Positions 20,701 to 31,928 of a DNA stretch of 64,000 bases are shown here, one piece after another. Numbering within the stretch: the stretch's first letter is position 1; every line of letters begins with the position of its first letter. The stretch is from the NCBI GenBank assembly GCA_037974335.1, contig CM075760.1:39977603-40041602 (forward strand). Reading direction: 5' to 3'. Both the position numbers and the translations under genes were made by a program. The DNA comes from Prionace glauca (Eukaryota; Chordata; Chondrichthyes; Carcharhiniformes; Carcharhinidae). The notes below the pieces were generated by a model. That model did not search any database and had not been told where the DNA came from. It saw only the letters and a program-made list of their open reading frames with translations.

Positions 20701-21149
20701 TTCCGAAATTCAATTATTCAATTCTACATACAAGCCGTGACTTTGAACAAATTAGCAATGGATCGAACTTGTTTAGGAAAAGCACAACAATCCTTAACAT
20801 TTATTGCACTGTTCTTTTTGCCTCCGATGATGCTTTTATATTTAGTTTTTTCAGTCTTCACGTGTCCTAATTTTGACTGTAACTGCAGGACTATTTGTAA
20901 GAATAAGAGGGACCAGATTATTCACAATTATTCACCATTATTGCCTCAGATAACAGGAAAATATGGAGTGTCCCATGACTGACTACTCCCTCCCCACCTT
21001 GGGAATAACAGCTCTTAGTCAGGTGGAGTCAGTCACTCCTGCGGTTGCCATAGGGTTTCCAATCCGTGTTTGCCACACAAATCCCAGCGTCACTCGTCAT
21101 GACAACGACACCCGCGCTAAGGCCCAAGAAATAATTGTTTTTTTATATC
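20701..21149. other. Non-coding, nothing recognised
   Basis: No supported feature between the G-rich block and the minisatellite. Confidence 0.45.
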
Positions 21150-21902
21150 AGGTCCCAGTCTGACTCCGGGCCCAGCTGTCTCTGTCAGTGATACACTGGA
21201 GCCAGTCATTCACATTGTAATGTTCTAATTCTCAGGTTCCAGTCTGACTCCGGGCCCAGCTGTCTGTCAGTGATACACTGGGGCCAGTCATTCACACTGT
21301 AATGTTCTAATTCTCAGGTTCCAGTCTGACTCTGGGCCCAGCTCTCTCTGTTAGTGATACACTGGAGCCAGTCATTCACATTGTAATGTTCTAATTCTCA
21401 GGTTCCAGTCTGACTCCGGGCCCAGCTGTCTCTGTCAGTGATACACTGGAGCCAGTCATTCACATTGTAATGTTCTAATTCTCAGGTTCCAGTCTGACTC
21501 CGGGCCCAGCTGTCTCTGTCAGTGATACACTGGGGCCAGTCATTCACATTGTAAAGTTCTAATTCTCAGGTTCAGTCTGACTCCGGGCCCAGCTGTCTCT
21601 GTCAGTGATACACTGGGGCCAGTCATTCACATTGTAAAGTTCTAATTCTCAGGTTCCAGTCTGACTCCGGGCCCCAGCTCTCTCTGTCAGTGATACACTG
21701 GGGCCAGTCATTCACAATGTAATGTTCTAATTCTCAGGTTCCAGTCTGACTCCGGGCCCAGCTGTCTCTGTCAGTGATACACTGGGGCCAGTCATTCACA
21801 TTGTAAAGTTCTAATTCTCAGGTTCCAGTCTGACTCCGGGCCCAGCTGTCTCTGTCAGTGATACACTTGAGCCAGTCACTCAAATTATAATGTTCTAATT
21901 CC
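21150..21902. repeat. 84-bp minisatellite, nine copies
   Basis: The word CAGTCTGACTC recurs at 21156, 21240, 21322, 21406, 21490, 21573, 21657, 21742 and 21826, a period of 82-85 bp. Units differ at a handful of sites, so the array is young. Each unit contains the near-palindrome CAGTGATACACTG. Non-coding. Confidence 0.93.
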
Positions 21903-22112
21903 CTATGATTATTTTTTGGAAAGCGTTACCCTTGTAGTTGTGAATTAGAACCTGAATCTGATTTCCTTCATTGGACACCTGTCGATTATTATTGAACAAA
22001 TTAATTTTTTCCAGAATTATCAAACGCACAAGAAATGTTTATTTAAATATGATATCATGCTCTGTCTCTCTTACCCTAGAGATCCCATACATTGCTTTAC
22101 ATGACTCTCTTG

Positions 22113-22858
22113 GTCAGTTGCAGAGGGACCTCGGGGTCCTTGTGCATGAGTCGCAAAAACCAGCTTGCAGGTGCAGCAGGTGGTCAGGAAGGCGAATGGG
22201 ATGCTGGCCTTCATAGCGAAGGGGATTGAATATAAAAGTAGGGAGGTCTTGCTGCAGCTGTATAGGGCATTGGTGAGGCCGCAGCTGGAGTACTGTGTGC
22301 AGTTTTGGGCGCCGCACCTGCGCAAGGATGTTTTGGCCCTGGAGGGAGTGCAGAGGAGGTTTACTCGGCTGATACCGGAGTTGAGGGGATTGAGCTATGA
22401 GGAGAGGCTGAATAAACTAGGCTTGTACTCGTTAGAGTTTAGAAGAATGAGGGGAGATCTCATTGAGACGTATAAGATGATGAATGGGATGGATAGGATA
22501 GAGGTGGAGAGACTCTTCCCGCTCAAAAAAAACAGTAGGACTAGGGGGCACAGCCTCAAGATAAAGGGGGGGCGGTTTAGAACAGAGTTGAGGAGGAACT
22601 TCTTTACTCAAAGGGTGGTGAATCTCTGGAATTCTCTGCCCGTTGAAGTGGTGGAGGCTGCCTCGCTAAATATTTTTAAGAAACGGGTTGATGGGTTTTT
22701 GATAAGAGAAGGGATTAAGGGTTATGGGGAGAGGGCGGGAAGGTGGAGCTGAGTCACGACAGATCAGCCATGATCTTATTGAATGGCGGGGCAGGCTCGA
22801 AGGGCCAGATGGCCTACTCCTGCTCCTATTTCTTATGTTCTTATGTTCTTATGTTCTT
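22113..22858 (+). mobile_element. CR1 LINE 3' copy (group A)
   Basis: Open frame from LQVQQVV to GERAGRWS (22165-22752) covers the RT C-terminal region, followed by the 3' UTR GATCAGCCATGATCTTATTG and the tail TTATGTTCTTATGTTCTT. It is 5'-truncated at 22113. It is nearly identical to the 24.9-kb copy, so both inserted recently. A one-base loss near 22168 separates the upstream frame. Confidence 0.93.
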
Positions 22859-23724
22859 TATGTCATAATTGTGCGAGAATATCTGTCTATATTAGATTCG
22901 ATTCTGTCTCTGTTGTTACTGCAGAATTTTTAATCATTTATAGGATGTGGGGAGCACTGATACCTGTTGTCCTTCTCTAATTGCCCCTGACAAAGTGGTG
23001 ATGAGCTGCTATCTTGAATCGCTGCAGTCCATGTTCACCCGGCAACATCACTGTTTATATCACATAAGGTCTGGCCACCCTTATGATACACCTGATTCTG
23101 ATTCATCGTAATACCGAGATTGTATAACCCATACACAGTAGAAAATATTTGGGATAGATAACGGTTAAATAAAAATATTGAACCTCCTCAGGAGAGCAGC
23201 AGATGTTTCAATCCTTAGCATTAATAGGAATAAAAAGTCTGTGAATTAGAAGTATAATTATCTCCTGTCGGCTATATATCCAGGGTCATTTTCACCATCA
23301 TTTTCACAAATCAGCACACAATTGAGTCCTATATCAGGAACTTCAGTGAGACATTGAGAAGATCAATTTTCATAATCTCCTCGTCATTCAAGATGCGATT
23401 TATTCATTTTCCAACAGATCCCTAAAGACAGATAAGTCAACGCCGGGAACAAAATAGTGAGGCTGAAATCATTTTGTATGCAAGAGCACACAACCGAATG
23501 GTTGTCAATAAATACTTACAACTTAAATGACCTTCAGTTGAAACAGATGAACTGTTTGGTGTTTTCATGCATTCATGGAAGGCAGAGATGGGCTGAAGGT
23601 TATCACTGGGAAAACTGAAGGGGAATTGCTAAAAGAGATCATTTCTCCAAAGGGGGTTATTAGAAAATACAATATATAAAATACACAAGCACACAAATGT
23701 CTATGATAATTCTTAGACATAGAA
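22859..23724. other. Non-coding with one old repeat
   Basis: 22940-23040 carries a diverged shark repeat (AATTGCCCCTGACAAAGTGG). Otherwise nothing recognised. Confidence 0.45.
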
Positions 23725-23880
23725 CAGTAGAATTCCTACAATTCAGAAGAAAGGCCATCTGGCCCACCGAGTCTGCGTCCTACCCCAGATTCTCCCCTCT
23801 GCCCTATCCCCGTTAGCCCCACACATTTACCATGGTAATCCATATACTCTTAAGGGAAAATAACGGGCAATTTTGCGTGG
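23725..23880 (-). mobile_element. tRNA-derived SINE 3' fragment
   Basis: In reverse: AGAATTCCTACAATTCAGAA, GGCCCACCGAGTCTGCGTCC and CCCCGTTAGCCCCACACATT match the SINE body. The head is missing. Confidence 0.7.
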
Positions 23881-23929
23881 CCAATCCAACTAATGCTATC
23901 TGTTGTAATATAAACGAGGGATGGGTTTT

Positions 23930-24830
23930 GTGCAGTAATACAGAGATAGAGCCGAATGCACCAGGTATCGATACAGCAACTGTACTAATAAGAATACAGA
24001 CTGGGCCCAGTTGAGTCATTACTGAGAGAGTGCACACAGTATATTACTAACCAGCGTGGTGTTTTCTCATCTAAATAGAGACATGACATACTTAGTTTTG
24101 ACAAAGACAAGGTCTATTATCAGGTCTAATATAAGCAGGGTCGATGTGCGCTGTAATTTAAACTGAGACTGGTTCCAGCGAATCAGCGCTAACAGAAAAT
24201 AGAGACATGATCTAGTGTGATGTAACAGACATGTGACCCAGTGGAATAAAAAGTGAGGCAATGCAGAATAAAGCAATAATTGAGAAAGGATAATGTGTAA
24301 AATGAGCAGAGGTATGGTTTGGCACACTGATAAAGGAGAGAGCAGCTGGCGCAATAGAACTGTCTCCCAGTGTAATCTTGTCAGATTCTGATCATTGTAT
24401 AATATAAACTGAGACAAAGCCGATGCAGTAATTTCAAATCAAACATTTAGATTGATATAAACTTTGACAGGAGCAATTGCAGAAATAAATAAATCATCAA
24501 ACAGAATAATAATTAGAGACAGAATATTATTCGGTATAAACAGGGAGGTGGACTAGTGCAGCAGTGATTGAGATATTGTCAATGTTTCTTTATATGTGGC
24601 AGGTTTCAGCAATGTAATAACTGAGACGGAGCCTCGTATAATGCAAACAGTAACATATCCTGGTACATTATCAGGAGAGAGATGGTCCAGTGAAGTAACA
24701 ACGGAGATATACAGTTTCATGCCATTAGACGAGGATTAATTCCGTGCTATCGTAACTGCCGGAGTGAACGGTGTAATGTCAAATGAGGCTTGGTGCAGTA
24801 TAGCAACAACTGGGAATTTGTTGAGTACAA
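23930..24830. repeat. Degenerate minisatellite, ATAAACTGAGACA-type motif
   Basis: Words such as TATAAACTGAGACAAAGCC, GTGCAGTAATACAGAGATAGAG and AATAACTGAGACGGAGCC recur irregularly every 45-75 bp. It is the reverse-complement partner of the repeat at 14.9-15.45 kb. Non-coding. Confidence 0.6.
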
Positions 24831-24935
24831 AATCAGCTCAGAATTATTATCATATAATCAGAAAAATGATTTCGTGTCAGAGAAACTGGGTCACGTTTAG
24901 GATGGACAAAGACTGAGTCTATTACAGAAAGCAGG

Positions 24936-25884
24936 GTGTCGAAATTTGCTGATGACACCAAGATTGGGGGAAAGGCAAATTGTGCGGAGGGTGTGGAGAG
25001 TCTGCAGAAGGATCTAGATAGGCTGGGCGAATGGGCCAGGAAATGGCAAATGGAATTTAATGTTGGCAAGTGTGAGGTGGCCCACTTTGGTAGGAGGAAT
25101 GGTAGGAAGGACTATTACTTACGGGGCGAAAAACTGCAGCAGGCGACGGTGCAGAGGGACCTCGGGGTCCTTGTGCATGAGTCGCAAAAACCCAGCTTGC
25201 AGGTGCAGCAGGTGGTCAGGAAGGCGAATGGGATGCTGGCCTTCATAGCGAAGGGGATTGAATATAAAAGTAGGGAGGTCTTGCTGCAGCTGTATAGGGC
25301 ATTGGTGAGGCCGCAGCTGGAGTACTGTGTGCAGTTTTGGGCGCCGCACCTGCGCAAGGATGTTTTGGCCCTGGAGGGAGTGCAGAGGAGGTTTGCTCGG
25401 CTGATACCGGAGTTGAGGGGATTGAGCTATGAGGAGAGGCTGAATAAACTAGGCTTGTACTCGTTAGAGTTTAGAAGAATGAGGGGAGATCTCATTGAGA
25501 CGTATAAGATGATGAATGGGATGGATAGGATAGAGGTGGAGAGACTGTTCCCGCTCAAAAAAGACAGTAGGACTAGGGGGCACAGCCTCAAGATAAAGGG
25601 GGGGCGGTTTAGAACAGAGTTGAGGAGGAACTTCTTCACTAAAAGGGTGGTGAATCTCTGGAATTCTCTGCCCGTTGAAGTGGTGGAGGCTGCCTCGCTA
25701 AATATTTTTAAGAAACGGGTTGATGGGTTTTTGATAAGAGAAGGGATTAAGGGTTATGGGGAGAGGGCGGGAAGGTGGAGCTGAGTCACGACAGATCAGC
25801 CATGATCTTATTGAATGGCGGGGCAGGCTCGAAGGGCCAGATGGCCTACTCCTGCTCCTATTTCTTATGTTCTTGTGTTCTTAT
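24936..25884 (+). mobile_element. CR1 LINE 3' copy (group A) with intact 282-codon open frame
   Basis: The open frame 24936-25784 begins in RT motif C (KFADDTK, the catalytic Asp pair) and runs through LGEWARKWQMEFNVGKCEVA, LRKDVLALEGVQRRF and the terminal WNSLPVEVVEAASLN to a stop. The 3' UTR and CTTATGTTCTT tail follow. Fingers and palm motifs A and B and the endonuclease are missing, so it is an inactive 5'-truncated copy despite its open frame. Confidence 0.93.
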
Positions 25885-26499
25885 AACTCAGATGATCATC
25901 TGTATCATGTCGTGCCAAAGAGCACAGTTTCACTGCCATCTCCTGGACGACTTTTGCTATTGCAAGTGTTGTGAAATGCTGATTTCAGTTGCTGTTTCTT
26001 ATTCTTTGATGGGCTGTATATCCAGCTGGTAAGGCCAACATATATTGGCAATCGCAAATACACTGAATTTACTGGTTTTCTAGACCCTCATAGAAGGTAC
26101 ATAATCGCCAAACACGTGTGCGCCTGGAGTCAATTCTGGGCCAAACTGGTGAATGATGGAAGGTTTCCTTTTCTGCAGAGCATTAGATAATCTGATATAT
26201 TTCTTGTCATGGCCGCAATTACAGAAACGAAATGTAAATTCAAAATTGTAATTGCATTTTAAAACCTTTTGTAAGTGGATTTGAATATATATATTGAGAA
26301 ATTTGCCTATCCTCGGAATTACTCTCGCAGAAATATTACCATTATAACACTGTCTCCCTTTCAACATTGACAAAGTACTTACAGCAGAGAAGAAGGCATT
26401 TTGAAGCTTCATGTGTGTGTTGGCCCTTTAAAGGGGCAAATCATCCAATAACAGTCTGTACCCCACAGTCTAGCATTTTGTTCATTTTCAGACCATATG
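25885..26499. other. Non-coding, nothing recognised
   Basis: A piece near 26000-26095 resembles the repeat near 9990. No supported gene. Confidence 0.45.
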
Positions 26500-26770
26500 C
26501 AATTCCATTTTGAAACCATTAATTGGCTCTGCCTGCACCACACTCTCAAACAGCACATTCCAGATCTGGATCACTCACTGTCTGACAATGTATTTCCTGA
26601 TGTCTCCTTGTTTCTTCCACCAATTTACTTCAACCCGCGCCCTCTGTGTCAAGATCCTTCTGCCACTGAACAAGACTGTGGTGCAGCACAGTATCACATG
26701 ACTTTTGAACGTCCATTAAGAGAAATATCCTCACAGATAATCTCTGTCACACCGCATAAAACTCAAACAA
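26500..26770 (-). mobile_element. Old CR1 3' fragment
   Basis: The plus sequence CTCAAACAGCACATTCCAGA and TGACAATGTATTTCCTGATG matches the reverse complement of the CR1 region coding FFxxRVVxxWNxLP. Very decayed. Confidence 0.55.
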
Positions 26771-26939
26771 GTTATTTAAACTAGATTTCACCTGAACAAA
26801 TACACTTGGGCTGAATTGGTCAAGAAACATATAATTGGGATGATTCCTGCAGTGATGAAGAGAGTGAAGATATAAAGACATAAAGATAGATCGGAAATTT
26901 TGGCATTAGCGAGGGCATTGCACATATTTCGAATATTGT

Positions 26940-27175
26940 GCACACTACTTGCCTCCTTTTCTTAAGAAAGATGTTAATGCGTTAGAAAAAGTTCAGAGGA
27001 GTTTCATTGAACGATTGCCAGATATGAGCGGGTTATCTTATGAGGAAAGGATGGTGATGTCAGGTTTGTGCCCACAAGAATTCAGAAGAGTAAGAGGCAA
27101 ATTGACTGAAACCTTCAAAACTCTAAGAGGTGCTAACAGTGTGGATGTTGAGAGGAAGTTTCCTCTTGTCCAATG
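26940..27175 (+). mobile_element. Old CR1 RT fragment
   Basis: The frame reads LPPFLKKDVNALEKVQRSFI and LSYEERMVMSGLCPQEFRR, clearly CR1-like but well diverged from the other groups. It ends in unrelated sequence near 27175. Confidence 0.75.
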
Positions 27176-27374
27176 TTATGCCTGTATTGGATGTGTCTCT
27201 GAGTGCAGATATCTCGGGTCTTGGTTCTGCGTCTGTTTCCAATGTTGTACTGTCCACGGGAGGGCGCTCTCTGATCACTAACCGAACATCATGGCCTCCT
27301 TTTGCACAAAGTGACAATTTGCCGATATGAAAATGGGCGGAGAATAAAAATCCCATCGAATTACATTGCACCTT

Positions 27375-27790
27375 CCCGATTCTTTGATTCAACCTTTAAC
27401 TTGAATACATTTATTTGACACGAAATGCCCTCATTCTGGACTGAATATCTTTGAAATAGACAGCATTGAATTGCAAGCATGACTAACCAACAAAAGAAAG
27501 CGAATCACCGGGAAATACACATCCCATGGTACTTATTTTGAGATTGACCACAGTCAGCTTTCAAACAAAAGCAAATACCTTTCAAGGGATATTGATCATC
27601 AGTGAATTGAAAACATAACTGACCAACAGAACGAATGAAATCTCCGGGTAATACAGATCACAATTTTCAGATTGGCTGTCGTCAGCTTTTCCACAAAGTC
27701 AACTACATTTAAATGGAGGGGAATCAAGAACCCCCTGTTGTTCACACTTGAGCTTTTTTCACTATGGGTGTGAAACATTCAGGCGCATAA
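27375..27790. repeat. Two diverged copies of a ~150-bp repeat beside tRNA-Val
   Basis: Copies at about 27450-27590 and 27595-27790 share AACTGACCAACAGAACGAAT-like, CACCGGGAAATACA-like and GTCAGCTTTY words. A third copy lies at 28745-28995 on the other side of the tRNA gene. Confidence 0.65.
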
Positions 27791-28258
27791 AATCCGGCCC
27801 TTTACAGGAAAGTCCAGTACATCCGAAGTGAGCATCGATTCCCTCATCTGTCTGAGTGGCTTTTCCTGTTTCTTAGTGATGAAAAGCCATTAAAAAGATT
27901 ATTCTGTGAAATGTCCGCCATTTCCTCTAGTTTACTTACAGTATCACTTGTATCTGTCTTTTTGAGCGCCCACTACTATCAGATATTTCAGATGGTGATT
28001 AACCATATGAGTCTGCACCCAGAAACCCATTAAATTCTGTTGGAGCCTGAACAGGATGGGAATAAGTTCTCGGTGTCAAAATCGAACTTTCCTGTCAGTG
28101 CGTCAAAAAGGAGTTTATTATTTTCCAGCAGACATTTGACAGTGATTTCAGAGCAACGAAAACATGCCTTTAACATCGAGGGTTGGATAATGTTGAACAA
28201 CAAACTGAAATCAAGGAATTCTCCATAGCAGACATTAGCAAGCTAAATTTTGACTGAA
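27791..28258. other. Non-coding, nothing recognised
   Basis: No supported gene; immediate 3' flank of tRNA-Val. The flank has no run of four T on the transcribed side close to the gene. Confidence 0.45.
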
Positions 28259-28331
28259 TGTTTCTGCGTGGTTTCGAACCGAGGACCTTTCGCGTGTGAG
28301 GCGAACGTGATAACCACTACACTACAGAAAC
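28259..28331 (-). tRNA. tRNA-Val (anticodon CAC)
   Basis: The minus strand reads GTTTCTGTAGTGTAGTGGTT at the 5' end, anticodon loop CTCACAC and B box GGTTCGAAACC. The 7-bp acceptor stem GTTTCTG/CAGAAAC pairs perfectly, including a T-A pair where the common vertebrate gene has C-G. The T stem CTCGG/CCACG has two mismatched pairs. The first TTTT terminator is not close. Either a slightly aberrant working gene or a recent pseudogene. Confidence 0.85.
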
Positions 28332-28590
28332 AACTGGAAGCAGCGGAAACCAAATCTCATAGTCTACAATGTTCAACTACGCTGTGTTGCTGCAGGTTCC
28401 GATGGTCAGGCTGAGAGCCCATGTCACTGAATTCAGGGAAATAACCGTTACTTTCAATCTGATTGTACAACTTATCCCCAACATCAACATTTAAAAGTGT
28501 CAGCCTTGCAAATATCTAAGGGATTTCTGTCCATTTATTAATGCATCATTTTCATCTTCCTTCGAATAATCTCAATCAATTGTACTCAGT

Positions 28591-28727
28591 AATAAAAACA
28601 AATTACTGCGGATTCTGGAATCGGAAAGGAAAAGGGAAAATTCTGGCAAGTCTCACAAGGACTGGCAACATCTATAAAGAGTGAAAGGGTTGACATTTCG
28701 AGTCCAGATGACATCTTGTCAAAGCTC
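28591..28727 (+). mobile_element. SINE-like element family Q with 12-bp target-site duplication
   Basis: Contains ACTGCGGATTCTGGAATC and GACATTTCGAGTCCAGATGA. It is flanked by the identical 12-mers ATTGTACTCAGT at 28579-28590 and 28728-28739, which defines both ends and shows retrotransposition-type insertion. This copy is simple rather than palindromic. Confidence 0.8.
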
Positions 28728-28744
28728 ATTGTACTCAGTTTTTT

Positions 28745-28995
28745 TTTCACTATTCAGTTTCAGTGCATGATTTAACACATATTTCTTCATTATGAAATGA
28801 ATATCTCTGGAATTCAACATCACTGAATTGCAGACGTAACTGACCAACAAAATGAATCAAGTCACCGGGTAATGCAGATTGCAATTTTAACATTGAACAG
28901 AGTCAACTTTTAAACAAAGTCAACAACATTTAAATGGAGGAGAATCAAGAATTACCTTGTTCGTGACACTTCAGCATTTTTTTTTAATTATGGGC
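28745..28995. repeat. Third copy of the tRNA-Val-flanking repeat
   Basis: Shares ACTGACCAACAAAATGAATC, CACCGGGTAATGCAGAT and ACATTTAAATGGAGGAGAAT with 27600-27780. Confidence 0.65.
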
Positions 28996-29059
28996 GTGAC
29001 CAATAGGCCCTAGACCAATAAATCTTCAATACCTGACCTGTAATTTAAACAGCAGTGGA

Positions 29060-29230
29060 AGTGTCAAACTCTAACCACACGACCCCTTCCTCATTGAAGA
29101 AGAAGGTGTGGATGATAAAACATGCCCCGGATCCCACATCCATCCGGGATTTCAGAGCATGTTTGGAGTTGGTAACCTACTGTGGGAAATTTATATCCAA
29201 TCTTATCTCCATTCTGGCTCCAATACACCA
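29060..29230 (+). mobile_element. Ty3/gypsy LTR-retrotransposon fossil (pol fragment)
   Basis: The translated strand contains IRDFRACLELVTYCGKFISN and ILAPIHQLV. This matches the end of the reverse transcriptase and connection to RNase H of Ty3/gypsy polyproteins. Only this short piece is present, with no LTR or other domain seen. It is a broken, old remnant. The downstream pyrimidine tract is unrelated. Confidence 0.75.
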
Positions 29231-29234
29231 ACTA

Positions 29235-30098
29235 GTCTGTGACGTTTTTCCCTCTATTTTCTTTTTCTCACCTCTTACTCTCTTCCTTCTCATCTTCTGT
29301 TTCTGTCTGTTCCCTCTATATCCATTTCGCTCTTTCTGCCTCCTGATGCCCAAATGCCTTTTCTATCTCTACATTTGTTCTCACATAGTCTGTTTATATC
29401 TATCTGGCTCATTCTGTCGATCTGTTTGTCTCATTTCCACTCTGTTTCTCTCACTTCTCCTTGTCGGTCTCTTTCTCGCTCTGTCTGTCTCTCCACCACC
29501 ACCGCCCTCCCTCTATCCATATCTTCTCTGTCGATCTCGCCAGTTGCCTGCCTCATTCTTTTTCTCGCCACGTCTCGCTGTCAGTCTGTCGCCCTTGCCT
29601 CTTTCCCTCTGTTTAACTTTCTTGCTGTTTCTTTTGTTACAAGCAGCACCGGGTGAGTTCCACATAGGTTGTTGATCTGTTCTCTACTAAAAGGATAAAA
29701 ATGAATGGAAAGACATATCTCTCTACAGATTAGAAATGACAATTGTGTTTAACAGTAAGTAAATATGAATTAAAAGTTGTTTGTCCCTGAGATTCTGAGG
29801 ACTAGGCCGATATAGATTTTTTTTTGCAGTTGTCTTTAAGCGTCATGTTGTTCAGCAGCGGTTCCTGAAACGTTTCAACTTGCAATCGTTTTGTTGGCCG
29901 ATCGACTTTCACATCAGAGAGAGATTTTTAAATGTTCCTGCAGAAATTGGGTATTTTTGTAGAGGCACTGCTCCAGTTACTGCATTACTTTCAATGTAGC
30001 AATCATCTAAGTGTTTTTCTTATAATAACCTACACACAGACTAACAGGCAGAGAACAGCAGCCCTGGAGTCTCTCTGCCTCCGCTTTCACGGTGACCG

Positions 30099-30129
<31 letters not shown>

Positions 30130-30430
30130 TCAGCCTCTTTCTCTCTCTAAGGCTGCTCCATGTTCTCTCTGTTCCATGCTTTCACTGCCCCACTCTCACT
30201 TTCTCTGGCCATTCCCTCACTTTGTGCCCCTCTCTATGTGCCCCTCTCTCTCTCAATCCTATTGCTTTCTCTTTCCGTCCCATCTCCGTCTCTGGCCTCC
30301 TCTCTCTCTCTCCTTTCTCACTCCCTCTCTCGCTCTCTCTTTCTCTGCTTGCCTTGCTCTGTCCCCTTGTCTCCCTTTCTGGGTGCTTGATCCTGTTGTT
30401 TTCTTTCTACTGAATTTATCTCTCACTCAC
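29235..30430. repeat. Long polypyrimidine (C/T-rich) tract
   Basis: About 1.2 kb in which the plus strand is dominated by C and T, with CTCTCT runs (30098-30125), interrupted at about 29640-30060 by ordinary sequence. Long Ser/Leu-rich ORFs here are artefacts of the repeat. Confidence 0.8.
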
Positions 30431-30664
30431 TCTGTCGCTGATACTGATTCTGGAGACTAATAACATTCCAGTTCCCCTTTAATTCCTCTTCCCATTCTGG
30501 AATGTGGTTTGACAGTGCACACCTTAACCCTTAACCCCAGCAATCTGTGTGAATTTCCTCTGTGCCTCAGTTCCTTTTGGTTACTCATGCAGTCTTTATG
30601 ACCTCACTTCTTCTGCCCATCCCAGTGGTGCACGCTGCGAAATGTAGGCTCACTATCCAAGAAA
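30431..30664. other. Non-coding, nothing recognised
   Basis: Sequence between the pyrimidine tract and the next P element; no supported feature. Confidence 0.4.
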
Positions 30665-30800
30665 GTGATTGTTTGATAAATCCAGTCCAACCGGTGTGAG
30701 TAAGACGTCTCGCAATACCAGGTTAAAGTGGACTTTAACTGGTGTTATGAGCCTTCTCACTGTGCTTAGCCCAGTCGAAAACCGACATCTCCACATCATG
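30665..30800 (+). mobile_element. SINE-like family P element, foldback form
   Basis: Two halves meet at 30730: AATACCAGGTTAAAGT and ACTTTAACTGGTGTT are near reverse complements. The unique right end AAACCGACATCTCCACATCATG matches the copy at 950-1193. Confidence 0.7.
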
Positions 30801-31029
30801 GCAATCAGTGTGATGCAGTGAGATGAAGGGTAGCTGGAATGGTAAAAGGGGGAAGTGAGATGTCATCGTGGTTGGTTTTCTGTCAAATTGGAATAAGATC
30901 GCTGGATATTGAACAGTTCCTTGGTCAAGTGGCAGATGAGGATCATATGGAGCCTGCCGCACTCTTCCTTAAGGAAACGTAAAATTAAATGACAAATTCT
31001 GAAAGCTCTTTGTGATTTAATTCTGCTAA

Positions 31030-31928
31030 TTATTTAACGAAGCAGAGAATTGGAGTACATGGATGTATCAGCAGAATCTTCAATTGCTCCCTAAACTTAG
31101 TCTGGGTAACCACATAAATAAAAGTGTTGGTGCAGCAACTCAGGAGCTGCAGCATGACACCCAAATCCTCAACAAATGCCTTGTCATATAGGGATGGATA
31201 ACCCAACCAGAACATCTGAAAAGATAAAGTATCAACCATTAATGTTGACCATAACAGGATGAAATTGGCTGAAATAACAAACAGTAAAATGATGGATTTC
31301 CTTCGACTTTCCATCTCTGGATCTCTGAGACTCTCCCCATTGCTCTGAGCCCGGAGTCTCCTGCGGACCCTGCTTGTAACCAAAATGTGTCTGACGGTGA
31401 GAACATTGAGCAGCAGAATTAGAACAAATGGGATACACGGGGTTAGAATGTAATGGAGGAACACAATTGCTCCCCAGACTGGAGAAAACATGACATCATA
31501 TGGGTAATTACAAAACCAAGGGTCATTAATCAAGAGATACTGACCTGTTACCATAAAATACCAGAAAACATTCTTTAAACAACTCAGTGCTGTCACTGTT
31601 CCCAGGACCATAACTGCTGTTTTCTCAGTGCAATATTTGTTTTTCAGCTTCTGGCAACAAATGGCCACAAATCGATCAAATGTGAAAGCGACGGTGAACC
31701 AGACAGAACAGTCAGTGGCTGCATAAAGCAGGACAGCGTGGATGTTACACACGGGGACGGACTTCAGGAACATAAATTGTTCATCAAAAACAATCGGAAT
31801 GTGTCTCAATATCAGGTCAAGAATAATAACCAGAAGGTCCGCGAGTGACATGGCCACAAGGTAACGGATGACACATCTGGAGAGATCACAGTTTTTGCGG
31901 ATGAGGATTCCAATCGTGATTAAGTTCA
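31030..31928 (-). CDS. GPR139-like rhodopsin-family GPCR, exon 2 (TM1 end to stop)
   Basis: Main coding exon of a seven-transmembrane receptor of the GPR139/GPR142 type. Joined to exon 1 (39269-39443) it gives 357 residues, normal for the family. Seen in order: end of TM1 NLITIGIL; TM2 LVAMSLADLLVII with the sodium-site Asp near residue 89; TM3 from Cys119 to DRF 143-145 (family form of DRY); an extracellular loop Cys at 198 in DPWFCNYP that can bridge Cys119; TM5 LTPCIPFVLILLLN; TM6 after RRKSIILLF; TM7 NTFIYVVTQTKFREQ, lacking a full NPxxY. The acceptor CTTACAG at 31935-31929 leaves phase 1, matching exon 1. The frame is intact. GPR139 in mammals responds to aromatic amino acids; the ligand here is unknown. 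Many such paralogues exist in fishes, so orthology is not claimed. Confidence 0.93.

Noticed and set aside
21150-21902. CRISPR-like array
   Set aside because: Whole 84-bp units are repeated without variable spacers; it is a minisatellite in a vertebrate genome.
29055-29675. 206-residue open frame in the C/T-rich region
   Set aside because: Its first part is the short Ty3/gypsy fossil and the rest is Leu/Ser-rich translation of polypyrimidine sequence; no gene.
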